From contig OZ024927.1 in NCBI GenBank assembly GCA_964017235.1, forward strand, positions 20,913,160-20,977,159: a DNA stretch of 64,000 nt. The letters are read 5' to 3'. Source of the stretch: Sabellastarte sp. h YS-2021. Its lineage: Eukaryota; Annelida; Polychaeta; Sabellida; Sabellidae. The notes beneath the pieces are model-generated. The model worked only from the letters and a program-made list of their open reading frames with translations, was not told where the DNA came from and searched no databases. Positions 13,006-23,469 of the stretch are shown here, piece by piece (position 1 is the first letter of the stretch; each line of letters begins with the position of its first letter). The translations under genes were made by a program, and so were the position numbers.

Positions 13006-13205
13006 CTGTGTATGCCAGATTCCTTGTCCTCAAACATTTCCCATCTAACCTCCATTGTGGACACTGACTGCTGACAGAATTTCCCCTCAGTGACCTCTCC
13101 AGGGGTCACTGGAGTTGTGATGAAAACCTGACCTATATCAGGGACAGTGGTGTCTATTGTGAGTTTGGCAATCACTGAACTCACAAGACCCACAGCATTG
13201 ATCAC
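13006..13205 (-). CDS. Host gene exon 14, upstream copy of a duplicated exon
   Basis: 200 nt, phase 0 in, phase 2 out; acceptor TTTGCAG, donor GTAGGT. It encodes VINAVGLVSS (closing strand of the exon 13 module), the linker IDTTVP and the core RWEMFEDKESGIH. The whole exon with 1.7 kb around it is present twice. This copy is the first met by transcription. Because 200 is not a multiple of three, using both copies in one transcript would break the frame, so only one can be used at a time. Confidence 0.75.
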
Positions 13206-14664
13206 CTGCAAATATTTTGAGTGCTTATATTTTTGTCAAAACTCTGAAAAAAACAGGAGATACTGCTGGAACATTTCTTAAAGTTTAACAAAAACACATA
13301 AAAACAACACTTTTTCATGATAAACAAGCAAGCTAGCAAAGATTGTCAATAAATTTGAGGTCATGTTTATCACAATTACTAGAAATAGGACGCCCTGTTG
13401 ATAGTAGCTGCGACATATGAATAGAAACAGGATAGCATAGAAGAACACACATTATCATGTGTAATGTCCACCTCATGAACCTTTTGCAAAAATTGTACAG
13501 TAGTCTTACAAGACCCTGTTTCATATGTAAAATATATCAAGGATACTTAAATATTTATAAGTATAAATGTAAATTATTTCAGCTTCATGCCTTATTGCAT
13601 TGGTTGGGTTGAAAATTTCGATGAAATTGCTCTATCTCGCACGGTTAAGGAGATAGTAGCAAATGTGTTTTGCCCTTTTTGGCAAAGATTCAAAATGGTT
13701 GCCATTTTTGGGGAGGGGAAAATTTTTTGAAAATTGCCAAGAGTACATTGCTCAGGTACAATGTGGGTCGAAAATGTCAACAAAAATCGCTCTATCTTGC
13801 ACGGTTAAGGAGATAGAAGCAAATTTGTGTTTTGCCATGGCAAAAATTCGAAAATTTAAAATGGCCACCATTTTTGGGGAGCGGAAAATCTTTTGAAAAT
13901 TGCCAAGAGTACATTTCTCAGATACCCTGAGGGTCAAAAATTTCGACGAAATCGCTCTATCTGGCACGGTTAAGGAGACAGAAGCAAATTTGTGTTTTGC
14001 CATTTTTGGCAAAAAAATCAAAAATTCAAAATGGCCGCCATTTTTGGGGAGGGGAAATTTCTTTTGAAAATTGAAAGACTACATTTCTTAGATACCCTAT
14101 GGGTCGAAAATTTTGACGAAATCGCTCTATCTCGCACGGTTAAGGAGATATATAGAAGCACATTTGTGTTTTGCCATTTTTGGCAAAGTAGCTATTACTC
14201 AGTCAGTTATATAGCTATTATCACTAAAAGCAATCCCAAGCAAGCTATCTACCTAACTACTGCTCATACCAAATTTGGTAAATATATGTCAAATCGTTTT
14301 CCATAAAATGCCCGGAAACAAAAGAAGTACACAAAATTGAAAATTTTAATTACTTAAATGTAGCTTTTATAAGCTACAAGCTTACCATGTGGGACTGAAT
14401 GCTTACTCTAATGGCCGCGAGGCATCACGACCAATGTCTAATAAAAAAAGACATTTATAGTTGGCCGTAGCCTCAGGTTGTCGTCACGAGATATGCCCCT
14501 TTTGTTATCTCCTTTCTCGTTGGTCGCCACCATATTGAAATCTTTGGGAAGTATTATCACACAGAGAAAAATGTTGTTTTAATGTGTGATTAAGTTTAAA
14601 CTAAAAGTTCTATTGAGTAAACTGAAAGTCACTTTAGTGCTCTTTTCCTTTATTTTATTACTTT

Positions 14665-15480
14665 TTCTTTTGGGATGTAGCTCAAATTAAGAATAAACAA
14701 TAACAGTTACAATATTCAATTTATAAACCATTTAACATTTAACTAATTATTAATAAAGTTGCACAATCCAATTGTCAAATATCAGTTTATAACTTCCTGT
14801 TCGAAATTCACTATCATTCAATTCTCCTTTTAAATCTATTAATATCACTTCTCATTCTATTTTCATTTTAACACTCAGTTCAAATAATTACTTTTCCTTT
14901 TGACTATCTTCACACTCTCATTTCACTTCTCTCATTTATTTTTCATTTTTATTCTCAATTTCAGTTCTCATTTTCCTTCGTGTTTTCCTCACAATTTTTA
15001 TAGACAGAGTTCTCAGTGCAAAGATGTTACAATTATGACATTGGCCAATCACATTACAGAAACACAAGACTACACAAAACACTAGATAACAAAATGAGTG
15101 ACCAATGACATGACATAAAAGAACAATAACCATTTATAGTACAATATACAATACAACATCACAAGAACACAAACCACATCACTACATAATTATACAGTCA
15201 TTCTCACCTCATCACACAACTTCAAACACACCCACTAATAATGACTTCCTGCAGCTGCAATAGACATTATACAACAACTGGATATCTGTGATTCCAGATT
15301 ACAGATAACAGGAGGGTACAAAATGAGAAGGACATACAGGACATAATGACAGATGTTTTACAATAGACATTACATCATAAAAGACATAAATTTACAAGCA
15401 ATATCAAATGAACACAAACTACAAAGAAAACACACATATCCAAAGAAGTACCATCACAAATAAGACATTTTAACTGAAAA
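14665..15480. other. Intron sequence, pyrimidine- and adenine-rich
   Basis: About 800 nt with long T/C-rich runs (14820-15000) and then A/C-rich runs (15050-15460). No open frame with family features, terminal repeats or tandem arrays were found. Confidence 0.5.
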
Positions 15481-15935
15481 ACTAGGGGGTATCCTTAAAA
15501 TGCATCTAACTCCTAAAATACTAAATTTTACACTGTGATAGTATTTACTGCTGTTTTCTACCTATATTTCAGTGCAGTTTGATTGTTATACGTCCATTTT
15601 TATGCATTTCATTTATCAATCTGTATATCACATTCTACCCAACTTTCAGCCTTGTCGGTTGTGTAATTTGTTTATATTTTTAGTGTTGTGAGCTCGTCTC
15701 GACTAGGCTTTATTGCTACGAGTATTTATTCGAGTATTTACTCGCGTTTGTTTTATTGCGTTCAAACATGTCTTCTCACCAGTCCAGCAAAGATAAACCT
15801 CGCGCAGCCAAGTGTAATCATTTCTGCCACTCCTTAATAATTACTGTCCTACCTGCAGAGAAGCAGGAAAGGGAGATGATCCCTGTGTCACTCTTTTGTC
15901 ACCCTGTGATATCTGTTCAGCTTTTACAGAGGAAC
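15480..15935 (+). mobile_element. Remnant of a DIRS-type gag region
   Basis: On the plus strand, the segment at about 15768-15935 carries a cysteine-rich pattern like the start of DIRS-type gag proteins. The part before it may be the leader of the same element. It is short, broken and has no terminal repeat that I could identify. Confidence 0.35.
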
Positions 15936-16150
15936 AGCTACAAAAGTAGCTAAGTAGCTATTACACAGTTAGCTATACAGCTATCTTCACCAAATGCAAT
16001 CCCATGCAAGCTATTAAACCAATAAACACCCATATCAAATTTGGTAAAGATAGGATAAATCCTTTCCTTGAAATGACCGGAAACCAAGTCTGACGGACGG
16101 CGGAAAAAGCAAAAATAATATGTCCACCTCCCAGTGGGGTGGACATAACT
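15936..16150 (+). mobile_element. Tandem-core element family iv, right-end fragment
   Basis: It matches the right end of the full family iv copy (46500-46710): AAGTAGCTATTAC.. tail, GCAATCCCATGCAAGCTATT, GGAAACCAAG and the terminal hairpin built from TATGTCCACC and GGGGTGGACATA at 16120-16148. The left end and core are absent. Confidence 0.7.
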
Positions 16151-16315
16151 ATACCAGTTTACAAATATTTTATGGATTTTGAAGGTGAATGAAGTGTCAT
16201 ATAGTTTTAAACCATAAAAGGTAGGGTAGCACAACAATAATGAGATACCATCAAGAACAAATTTTCCTTGACACCTTTGCTATTAATATAACTTATAAGG
16301 CTAACAGCCTAACTT

Positions 16316-17890
16316 TATAACAGAAAATAACATAAGAGATGCCTATACCCCACAGTCTGGGAAAACAGTATTGGACACCATGAGATACAGAGATAGTAAA
16401 AGATAAGGAGAACTTCAGAAAAAAAACAGTGTAAGTTATGTACATGAAAATTAACACTTATAATAAGAGAACAAATGTGTATGTAGATAAAGAATAAGTT
16501 TAATAGCATTAATAGATTACAGCATTGATTTAATAAAGTAAAATCTATGAAGCTGTAAAATTTATCAACTAATCTATTTACTAATTCATAAGACTAGTAT
16601 ATCTGTCACTAAAAGTAGCACAACTGGGTATAAATAGATAAAAAATCAGTTTCAGCAATCCAAGATAGGAGATATATGTCTCAATTGTGGAAGTAGATAC
16701 AATTCTGGCAGAGCCAAGGTCAAGAGTCACACCAAGATCACACCTACATCCTCCAACCAATTTACCTACCATATAACAACTTCCTGCATGATAGAGTTTC
16801 GTAGATATTCCAAAGACAAAACATTAAATTTCAGTGCTACTTTAACTAGGTGAAAGGTCAAATAAAGGTCAATTTGACATTGCACACCAAAACCCCTAAA
16901 CCAATAAAACAAGGTCAATGACAATGCACACCTACATTTTCTAACCAATATCCCCACAAGTACAGTAGAACCTCGATTATCCGGCCTTCTATTATCCGAA
17001 TCTCCAGATTAACCGAATCGAAATCATGTCTCCCTACACAGCATGTACATGTATAATGCACTGTCTACCGTGAGTGATAAAACAGGATTTTACACAGTCT
17101 CCGAGACTATTAATTCTAGTGCTTTATAAAACGTACCATTCACAGAAATTTATAACTTCTTTGATCTTTATCACCATTGTTACAATGGGGGAGGGATTAA
17201 TTCAATTACAAGACCCCGCTACACAACTTCATTCATAATGCACTAATCAATGAAAGCATGTTCGATTGCGTTTCGCAATTTATAATCTCCCGGAGTAGGT
17301 TACAGACTGACAACGTGTATCAAAGAAAAGACGTCATCAATGCATTACCAACCAAACACCCATATCACTGAAGGTGTGTTTGCTTTGGCTTTTACAATAA
17401 ATAAATCTCCCGGAGTTTTCCACATGACAAAATGCATAACGATGTTTATCTAAAGTTAAAACGTCCACATTCATGTACCAACCGAACACAACTATTTCAA
17501 ATCCGGGTAATATGTTAAATAATAATACCTGTAATATCCATAGATATGGAGCAAATAGGCGACAATTGAAGGGTCATTTACATTATATGACATAAATACA
17601 TTAAATTATTTTATCGATGACCACCAACATCTATATTTATTGCATAACAATGACATTTCTTCAATTATCGCCCACTCTGTAACCCATAGACCGTGAATTT
17701 AGGCTTCCTTCATCTATCCAAACCCCTCGATTATTCGGCCGGATTGTATGTCTCCCATGGGGTTTGGATAATCGAGGTTCTACTGTATTAACTTCCCATA
17801 CCTTACAGTTTCTGACATACAGCCCAGATAAGATTTTTTCATGCTATCCACCCAACCAGCCAGATGTCATGGGAAAGACTGCTGTAAAAA
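16316..17890 (+). mobile_element. Tandem-core element family i, old diverged copy
   Basis: The left end (ATAAGAGATGCCTATACCCCACAG region) and the right end (GACTGCTGTAAAAAC) are recognisable but worn. Core units are few and diverged (ACTTCCTGCATGATAGAGTTTC, AACTTCCCATACCTTACAG). A pogo-like element (16963-17785) splits the core. Confidence 0.55.
16963..17785. mobile_element. Non-autonomous pogo/Tigger-like DNA transposon
   Basis: It is 823 bp long with 20-bp terminal inverted repeats CAGTAGAACCTCGATTATCC at both ends and a TA target duplication (16961-16962 and 17786-17787). The terminal sequence and TA target are those of the pogo/Tigger branch of Tc1-mariner elements. No transposase frame is present, so it depends on an enzyme from elsewhere. 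Confidence 0.88.
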
Positions 17891-17917
17891 CTGATTTAAT
17901 TATATTTACAATCTTTA

Positions 17918-18045
17918 CATAACACACTTGTAAGATGTAAAAAGTCCACATTTTATAGGAGATCTGTAACATGATGGTTGGTCTGGTTTATAACACACCT
18001 ATAAGGTAATAAAAGCTCTTGTTTTACAACACACCTGTCAGGTTA
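17918..18045. repeat. Degenerate copies of the exon 13 donor region in the intron
   Basis: Motifs at 17918, 17991 and 18029 (ATAACACACTTGTAAGATG, ATAACACACCTATAAGGTAA, ACAACACACCTGTCAGGT) repeat the exon 13 end plus donor as read on the plus strand (ATAACACACCTGTAAGGTGA at 19623). Another worn copy is at about 19560. An element of family i was later inserted between them (18047-19513). Confidence 0.5.
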
Positions 18046-18046
18046 A

Positions 18047-19513
18047 AAAATAGCATCAGAGATGCCCATACCCCACAGCCTAGGAAAATATTTTCAACAC
18101 CATGAGATACAGAAGCACTGTACCAGTACAAAGTTCAGGATACTTTCAGAGCACTGTCAGTTATATAAAGTTCCAAAAAATGTTTAAATGCAGAAAATAA
18201 TGTTTAAAAGAAAGATAATGCATGTAAAGATGAAGTATTAAAACAAGTCAATTCAATAACAAGATGACAGCATTAATCAGTAAACTAAAATTCAACATTC
18301 TTTATCTACATCTGTATGGCCGAATTATGGTTTAGATGTTTTGAATATTACCATGCATACAGAAGTGGTCATACATTTAATGAACGCTTATGGGTGGTGT
18401 TGGAGCAAAATCTGTGGCTCACTTGATGAAATTCTATCTCTTACAATGGGAAGTTATGAAAGTAAAATTCTTAATAAATTCTAATATGAATTAACAGTGC
18501 TTAATCTGCATCAAAAGACAGATCCAAAGGTGCAACAAGATTTTAAAGGTAAAGGTCACTATGACAAGGTCATGGAGTGGGGTCACACCATGACGTTGCA
18601 CAACTACACCCCCTAACCAATATCCCTACCAAGTATCAACTTCCTACACCTTACAGTTTCCGAGATATAGCCTGGACAAGATTTTATAGGTCAAGGTCAC
18701 TACGGCAAGGTCAAAGGTCAAATCAAGGTCAGACCATGACGTTGCACAACTACACCCCCTAACCAATGTCCCTACCAAGTATCAACTTCCTACACCTTAC
18801 GGTTTCTGAGATATAGCCCGGACAATATTTTCAAACTCAAGGTCACTACGGCAAGGTCAAAGGTCAAATCCTGGTCAGACCATGACGTTGCACAACTACA
18901 CCCCCTAACCAATGTCCCTACCAAATATCAACTTCCTACACCTTACAGTTTCTGAGATATAGCCTGGACAAGATTTTATAGGTCAAGGTCACTACGGCAA
19001 GGTCAAAGGTCAAATCAAGGTCACTCCATGACGTTGCACACCGACACCCCCTAACCAATATCCCTACCAAGTATCAACTTCCTACACCTTACAGTTTCTG
19101 AGATATAGCCCGGACAAGATTTTATAGGTCAAGGTCACTACGGAAAGGTCAAAGGTCAAATCGAGGTCACACCATGACGTTGCACAACTACACCCCCTAA
19201 CCAATGTCCCTACCAAGTATCAACTTCCTATACCTTACGGTTTCCGAGATATAGCCCGGACAAGATTTTCAAACTCAAGGTCAGTACGGCAAGGTCAAAG
19301 GTCAAATCAAAGTCAGACCATGACGTTGCACACCTACACCCCCTAACCAATGTCCCTACCAAGTATCAACTTCCCACACCTTACGGTTTCTGAGATACAG
19401 CCCGGACAAACTTTTTCCCGCCGCCCGCCGACAGGACGCCCGCCCGCCCGCCCATCCGGACACCATGGGTGAAAACAATACCCCGACAGCCCTTAAGGGC
19501 TGTGGGGTAAAAA
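18047..19513 (+). mobile_element. Tandem-core Helentron-like element, family i, most complete copy
   Basis: The left end is AAAAAATAGCATCAGAGATGC, with the subterminal repeat TACCCCACAGCC at 18069-18080. The right end is the palindrome ACAGCCCTTAAGGGCTGT, with the inverted partner GGCTGTGGGGTA at 19498-19509, then AAAA. A unique left segment (about 490 bp) precedes a core of about six 147-bp units and a CCCG-rich segment. No coding capacity. The plan (short subterminal inverted repeats, tandem core, 3' hairpin, A/T-run target) is that of Helentron-derived non-autonomous elements. Confidence 0.78.
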
Positions 19514-19631
19514 GCTGTGGTTTATAATTTACCTTCAAAGTGAGAAAATTCCAATTATGTAACACACATGGTGGGCAAAGACCTACATTTATATCAGACA
19601 TGTAGGGTGAAATCTTGATGTTATAACACAC

Positions 19632-19857
19632 CTGTAAGGTGACAAAGGCTCTGGTTTTATTCTCTAATTTGTCAATGTCCAAACTTCTCTTCCAGTTATA
19701 TTCTCCATAAGGGACCATCTCAAAAGGCACAATTTGGTCCTGCAGCTGTCGCTCACCAATGGCCAACCTCTGCTCTATCAGGGGACTCTCAGGGTCCAGT
19801 GTGTGTGTCCATTCACAGTAGACTTCAGTTTGAACAGGAGATAAGTATTCTGTGCAC
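19632..19857 (-). CDS. Host gene exon 13
   Basis: 226 nt, phase 2 in, phase 0 out; acceptor CTCTTTAG, donor GTGTGT after CAG. It encodes YCEWTHTLDPESPLIEQRLAIG, a core in which ESPL replaces ESGI, and ends TRAFVTLQ. The open frame runs on into the intron and into a mobile element, but the donor and the fit of exon 14 (VINAVGL) end the exon here. Degenerate copies of the donor region recur in the intron on both sides of the inserted element. Confidence 0.84.
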
Positions 19858-20454
19858 CTAAAGAGAATTGGTATTACCCATAGTATGAACATAAAACGTT
19901 TTTGGAGACATAGTATTTTGCAAGTTTGGTATGTACTCAAAGGTTGTCACCTCTGTGTTGATTTAAGACTGTAACAAGCAGCAATAATGAGGACTAGTCC
20001 CAATATGACACTGACTGGTGAATGGGACATAAACTGTTACTTTGACCCCTGTGTGACAACAATGAACTTTCATTATGTGCATCATATAAAAAACTGAGGA
20101 GACAAGAGTCAAACACATTTCTGACTAAATTAAAAGGAGACTCCTGTGTGAACTTTGTATTTTGGGTCTTTAATGTATTTTAAGACAGCAAATCTACATA
20201 TAACACAGTGCCCAGTATGCGATATTAGCATTTTTAATTATTGCTATGTAACAAGGAGTACCTTTGTATTAGTTAGATTTTGTATGTAGTTAGAAGAGCG
20301 GAAGAAACTAGTAGACACAGTTGTTCAAGGTTCTGTCAGCCAACAGCAAATAACTACAAACTTACCCATTTCAGGTTGGTATTGGCGCAGCTCCAAGCTA
20401 TTTGCCACTTGTAGAAGGCCAACCCACACAGAGATAACAGCATTTTACTACATT
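19858..20454. other. Intron sequence upstream of exon 13
   Basis: About 600 nt without recognised repeats, exons or terminal structures. Confidence 0.55.
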
Positions 20455-23425
20455 AAAAATAGCATCAGAGATGCCTGTACCCAATGTCCCTACCAAGTGT
20501 CAACCTTCTACACCTTATGGAATCTAAGAAATAGCACAGACAAGATTTTAAAACTCATGGTTACTTTGACAAGGTCAAAGGTCAAATCAAGATCACAATA
20601 CAAGCATTCTGACGCATGCATTTATCTCCCGCCGTATAAATTAGATGTACTAAAGATAGTGGAATATAAATTTTCTTGTGAGATGGAGGCACATGTAGAA
20701 GTGACAAGTTTAATGTTTGATTGCAATACTTTTAAAGACAAAAGGCATTTACTCATTTTAGTAGCTATTACTCTGCCATCCAAAGAGCTACAGTTCTGCA
20801 ACTTTATTATGCAGTAGATCAACCCAAAGTAGGTAAGGACGTATTTAGAAGAAATTTCTTATCTGTAACACTTTTAGAGATAAAAGATATTTACTTATTT
20901 TAGTGGCTATTACTCTGCCATCCAAAGAGCTACAGTTCTGCAACTTCACTATGTGGTAGATCACCCAAAAGCAGGTGAATGACTTCTTTAGAAGAAATTG
21001 CCTACCTGTAATACTTTTAGAGATAAAAGACATTTACTCATTTTAGTAGCTATTACTCAGCTATCCAAAGAGCTACAGTTTTGCAACTTCACTATGTAGT
21101 AGATCACCCAAAAGCAGGTGAATGACTTATTTAGAAGAAATTGCCTACCTGTAATAGTTTTAGAGATAAAAGACATTTACTCATTTTAGTAGCTATTACT
21201 CAGCTATCCAAAGAGCTACAGTTCTGCAACTTCACTATGTGGTAGATCACCCAAAAGTAGGTGAATTAGTTATTTAGAAGAAATTGCCTACCTATAATAC
21301 TTTTAGAGATAAGACATTTACTCATTTTAGTAGCTATTACTCAGCTATCCAAAGAGCTACAGTTCTGCAACTTCAATATGTGGTAGATCACACAAAAGTA
21401 TGTGAATGATTTATTTAGAAGAAATTGCCTACCTGTAATAATTTTACAGATAAAAGACATTTACTCATTTTAGTAGCTATTACTCAGCTATCCAAAGAGC
21501 TAGAGTTCTGCAACTTCACTATGTGGTAGATCACACAAAAGTACGTGAATGGCTTATTTAGAAGAAATTACCTACCTGTAATACTTTTAGAGATAAAAGA
21601 CATTTACTCAATTTGGTAGCTATTACTCAGCTATCCAAAGAGCTACAGTTCTGCAACTTCACTATGTGGTAGATCACCCAAAAGTAGGTGAATGACTTAT
21701 TTAGAAGAAATTGCCTACCTGTAATACTTTTAGAGATAAAAGACATTTGCTCATTTTAGTAGCTATTACTCAGTTATCCAAAGAGCTACAGTTCTGCAAC
21801 TTCACTATGTAGTAGATCACCCAAAAGTAGGTGAATGACTTATTTAGAAGAAATTGCCTACCTATAATACTTTTAGAGATAAAAGACATTTACTCATTTT
21901 AGTAGCTCTTGCTCAGCTATCTACTCACTTAGCTATTGACCTACACCTGCAAAAGCAACAAAAATATAAAGGACACCAGGAAAGTAAGCTTTTGACAACT
22001 GAATAACAAATGAAAAGATTTGCCTAACTTTGGTACTTGTGAAGGTATTTGACATTTATTTCCATCATAATTTTGGTACAAATAAGAACATAGCTAATTG
22101 CTCACTTATGACATGCAATGGAACCCCAAATGATATGCTATCTTATAGTTAAGGAAAAAGTAGCTGAACAAATTATTTCAGGAAAATCCTGTAACTGCAG
22201 TAGTTTTTGAGTTACAATGGATTTACTCAACAGTCACAATTTCAAAGTAGCTATTACTCAGCTGTCCAGTGTGCAACAGGTTTGCAGCTTTACTATCTGA
22301 TAGCTCATCAAAAACTAGATGAATAACATATTTGAAAATATTTCCCTAACTTGAATACTTTTGAAGATATTTGAAATTTACTTATGTTGTTATTTTCCTA
22401 CAAATAAGAAAATAGCTATTACTCACTTATGGCATGCAACAGAACCCCAAACTATATGCCATCTTATAGTTAAGGACAAAGTAGCTGAACAACATATTTT
22501 AGGAAAATACTCTAACTGCACTAGTTTTGGAGTTACAATGGATTTACTCAACAGTCACAATTTCAAAGTAGTTATTACTCAGCTATCCAATGTGCAACAG
22601 ATCTGAAACTTTACTATGTGATAGCTTATCAAAAAGTAGATGAACAACATATTTGAAAAGAATTCCCTAACTTTAATACTTTTGAAGATATTTGACATTT
22701 ACTCATGTCATTATTTTGCTACAAATAAGAAAATAGCTATTACTCACTTACGGCATGCAATGGGACCCCAAACTATGTACCATCTTATAGCTAAGGACAA
22801 AGTAGCTGAACAACATATTTGAAGAAAAAGTTTTAACTGCAATAGTTTTTGAGTTATGAGCCCTTTACTCCAAGTAGCTAAGATTGCTATTACTCACTTA
22901 TCTTTAGGCCTAAGTCCATAAAACCAAAAAATTTTTCGAGGGCGTGAAAATTCATTGGGACAATTAATTTACAAAAAATCTGTAGCTGTAGTAGTTTTGG
23001 AGAAATCTGCGTGACTAACTAATGCACGCACGCACACACCCACGCACACACAGGCATCATTTCATAATCTCCCTCCCGGGCTAAAGCCTGGCGGGAGATA
23101 ATAATGTTGCACACCTATAACCCCTAACCAATGTCCCTACCAATTATCAACTTGCTACACCTTACGGTTTCCGAGATATAGCCCGGACAAGATTTTATAG
23201 GTCAAGGTCACTACGGCAAGGTCAAAGGTCAAATCAAGGTCACACCATGGTGTTGCACACCTACACCCCTAACCAATGACCCTACCAAGTATAAACTTCC
23301 TACACCTTACATTTTCTGAGATATAGCCCGGACGAACTTCCCCACCCCACCCACCCGCTCGCCCATCCAGACCCCATGGATGAAAACAATACCCCAACAA
23401 CCCTTAAGGTCTGTGGGGTAAAAAA
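20455..23425 (+). mobile_element. Family i element split by a nested family iii element
   Basis: The outer element starts at AAAAATAGCATCAGAGATGCC (20455) and has one core unit to about 20600. The core resumes at about 23102 (GTTGCACACCTATAACCCC) and the element ends at about 23425 with CCCTTAAGG.. GTGGGGTAAAAAA. Between lies a complete family iii element. The outer copy has few core units and lacks most of the unique left segment. Confidence 0.75.
20622..23101 (+). mobile_element. Tandem-core Helentron-like element, family iii, nested copy
   Basis: Subterminal inverted repeats TTATCTCCCGCC (20622-20633) and GGCGGGAGATAA (23090-23101) are perfect. The right one also folds with ATCTCCC at 23067 into a terminal hairpin. 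The core has eight units of about 142 bp (20750-21930: AAATTGCCTACCTGTAATAC, AGTAGCTATTACTCAGC) and then longer related units of about 320 bp (22000-22900). A CACACGCA-type microsatellite (23025-23052) precedes the hairpin. No protein. Confidence 0.75.
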
Positions 23426-23469
23426 CTTGTTATTAACCACTGGGCCCCTGAGGACCTCTATTTCAGGCT

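Larger units (their letters stand above)
11258..14664. repeat. 1.7-kb near-perfect tandem duplication containing exon 14
   Basis: The blocks 11258-12958 and 12964-14664 match at an offset of exactly 1706 nt. I found one difference by eye (CACAGTTAAG near 12098 against CACGGTTAAG near 13804). Each copy holds exon 14, a truncated tandem-core element of family iv and a DIRS-type terminal repeat. The match ends abruptly at both sides, with the few bases ATTTT at the junction. Such identity including introns means a very recent duplication, a copy-number allele or an assembly error. Confidence 0.95.

Noticed and set aside
15756-15953. 65-residue plus-strand frame as a host gene
   Set aside because: Its cysteine-rich pattern fits a DIRS-type gag remnant, and it runs into a family iv end.
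19356-19940. 194-residue minus-strand frame treated as one gene
   Set aside because: Only 19632-19857 is exon; the rest is intron and the end of a family i element read through.
20750-21930. Regular direct repeats that could suggest a CRISPR array
   Set aside because: The whole 142-bp unit is repeated without unique spacers, there are no cas genes, and the context is an animal intron.
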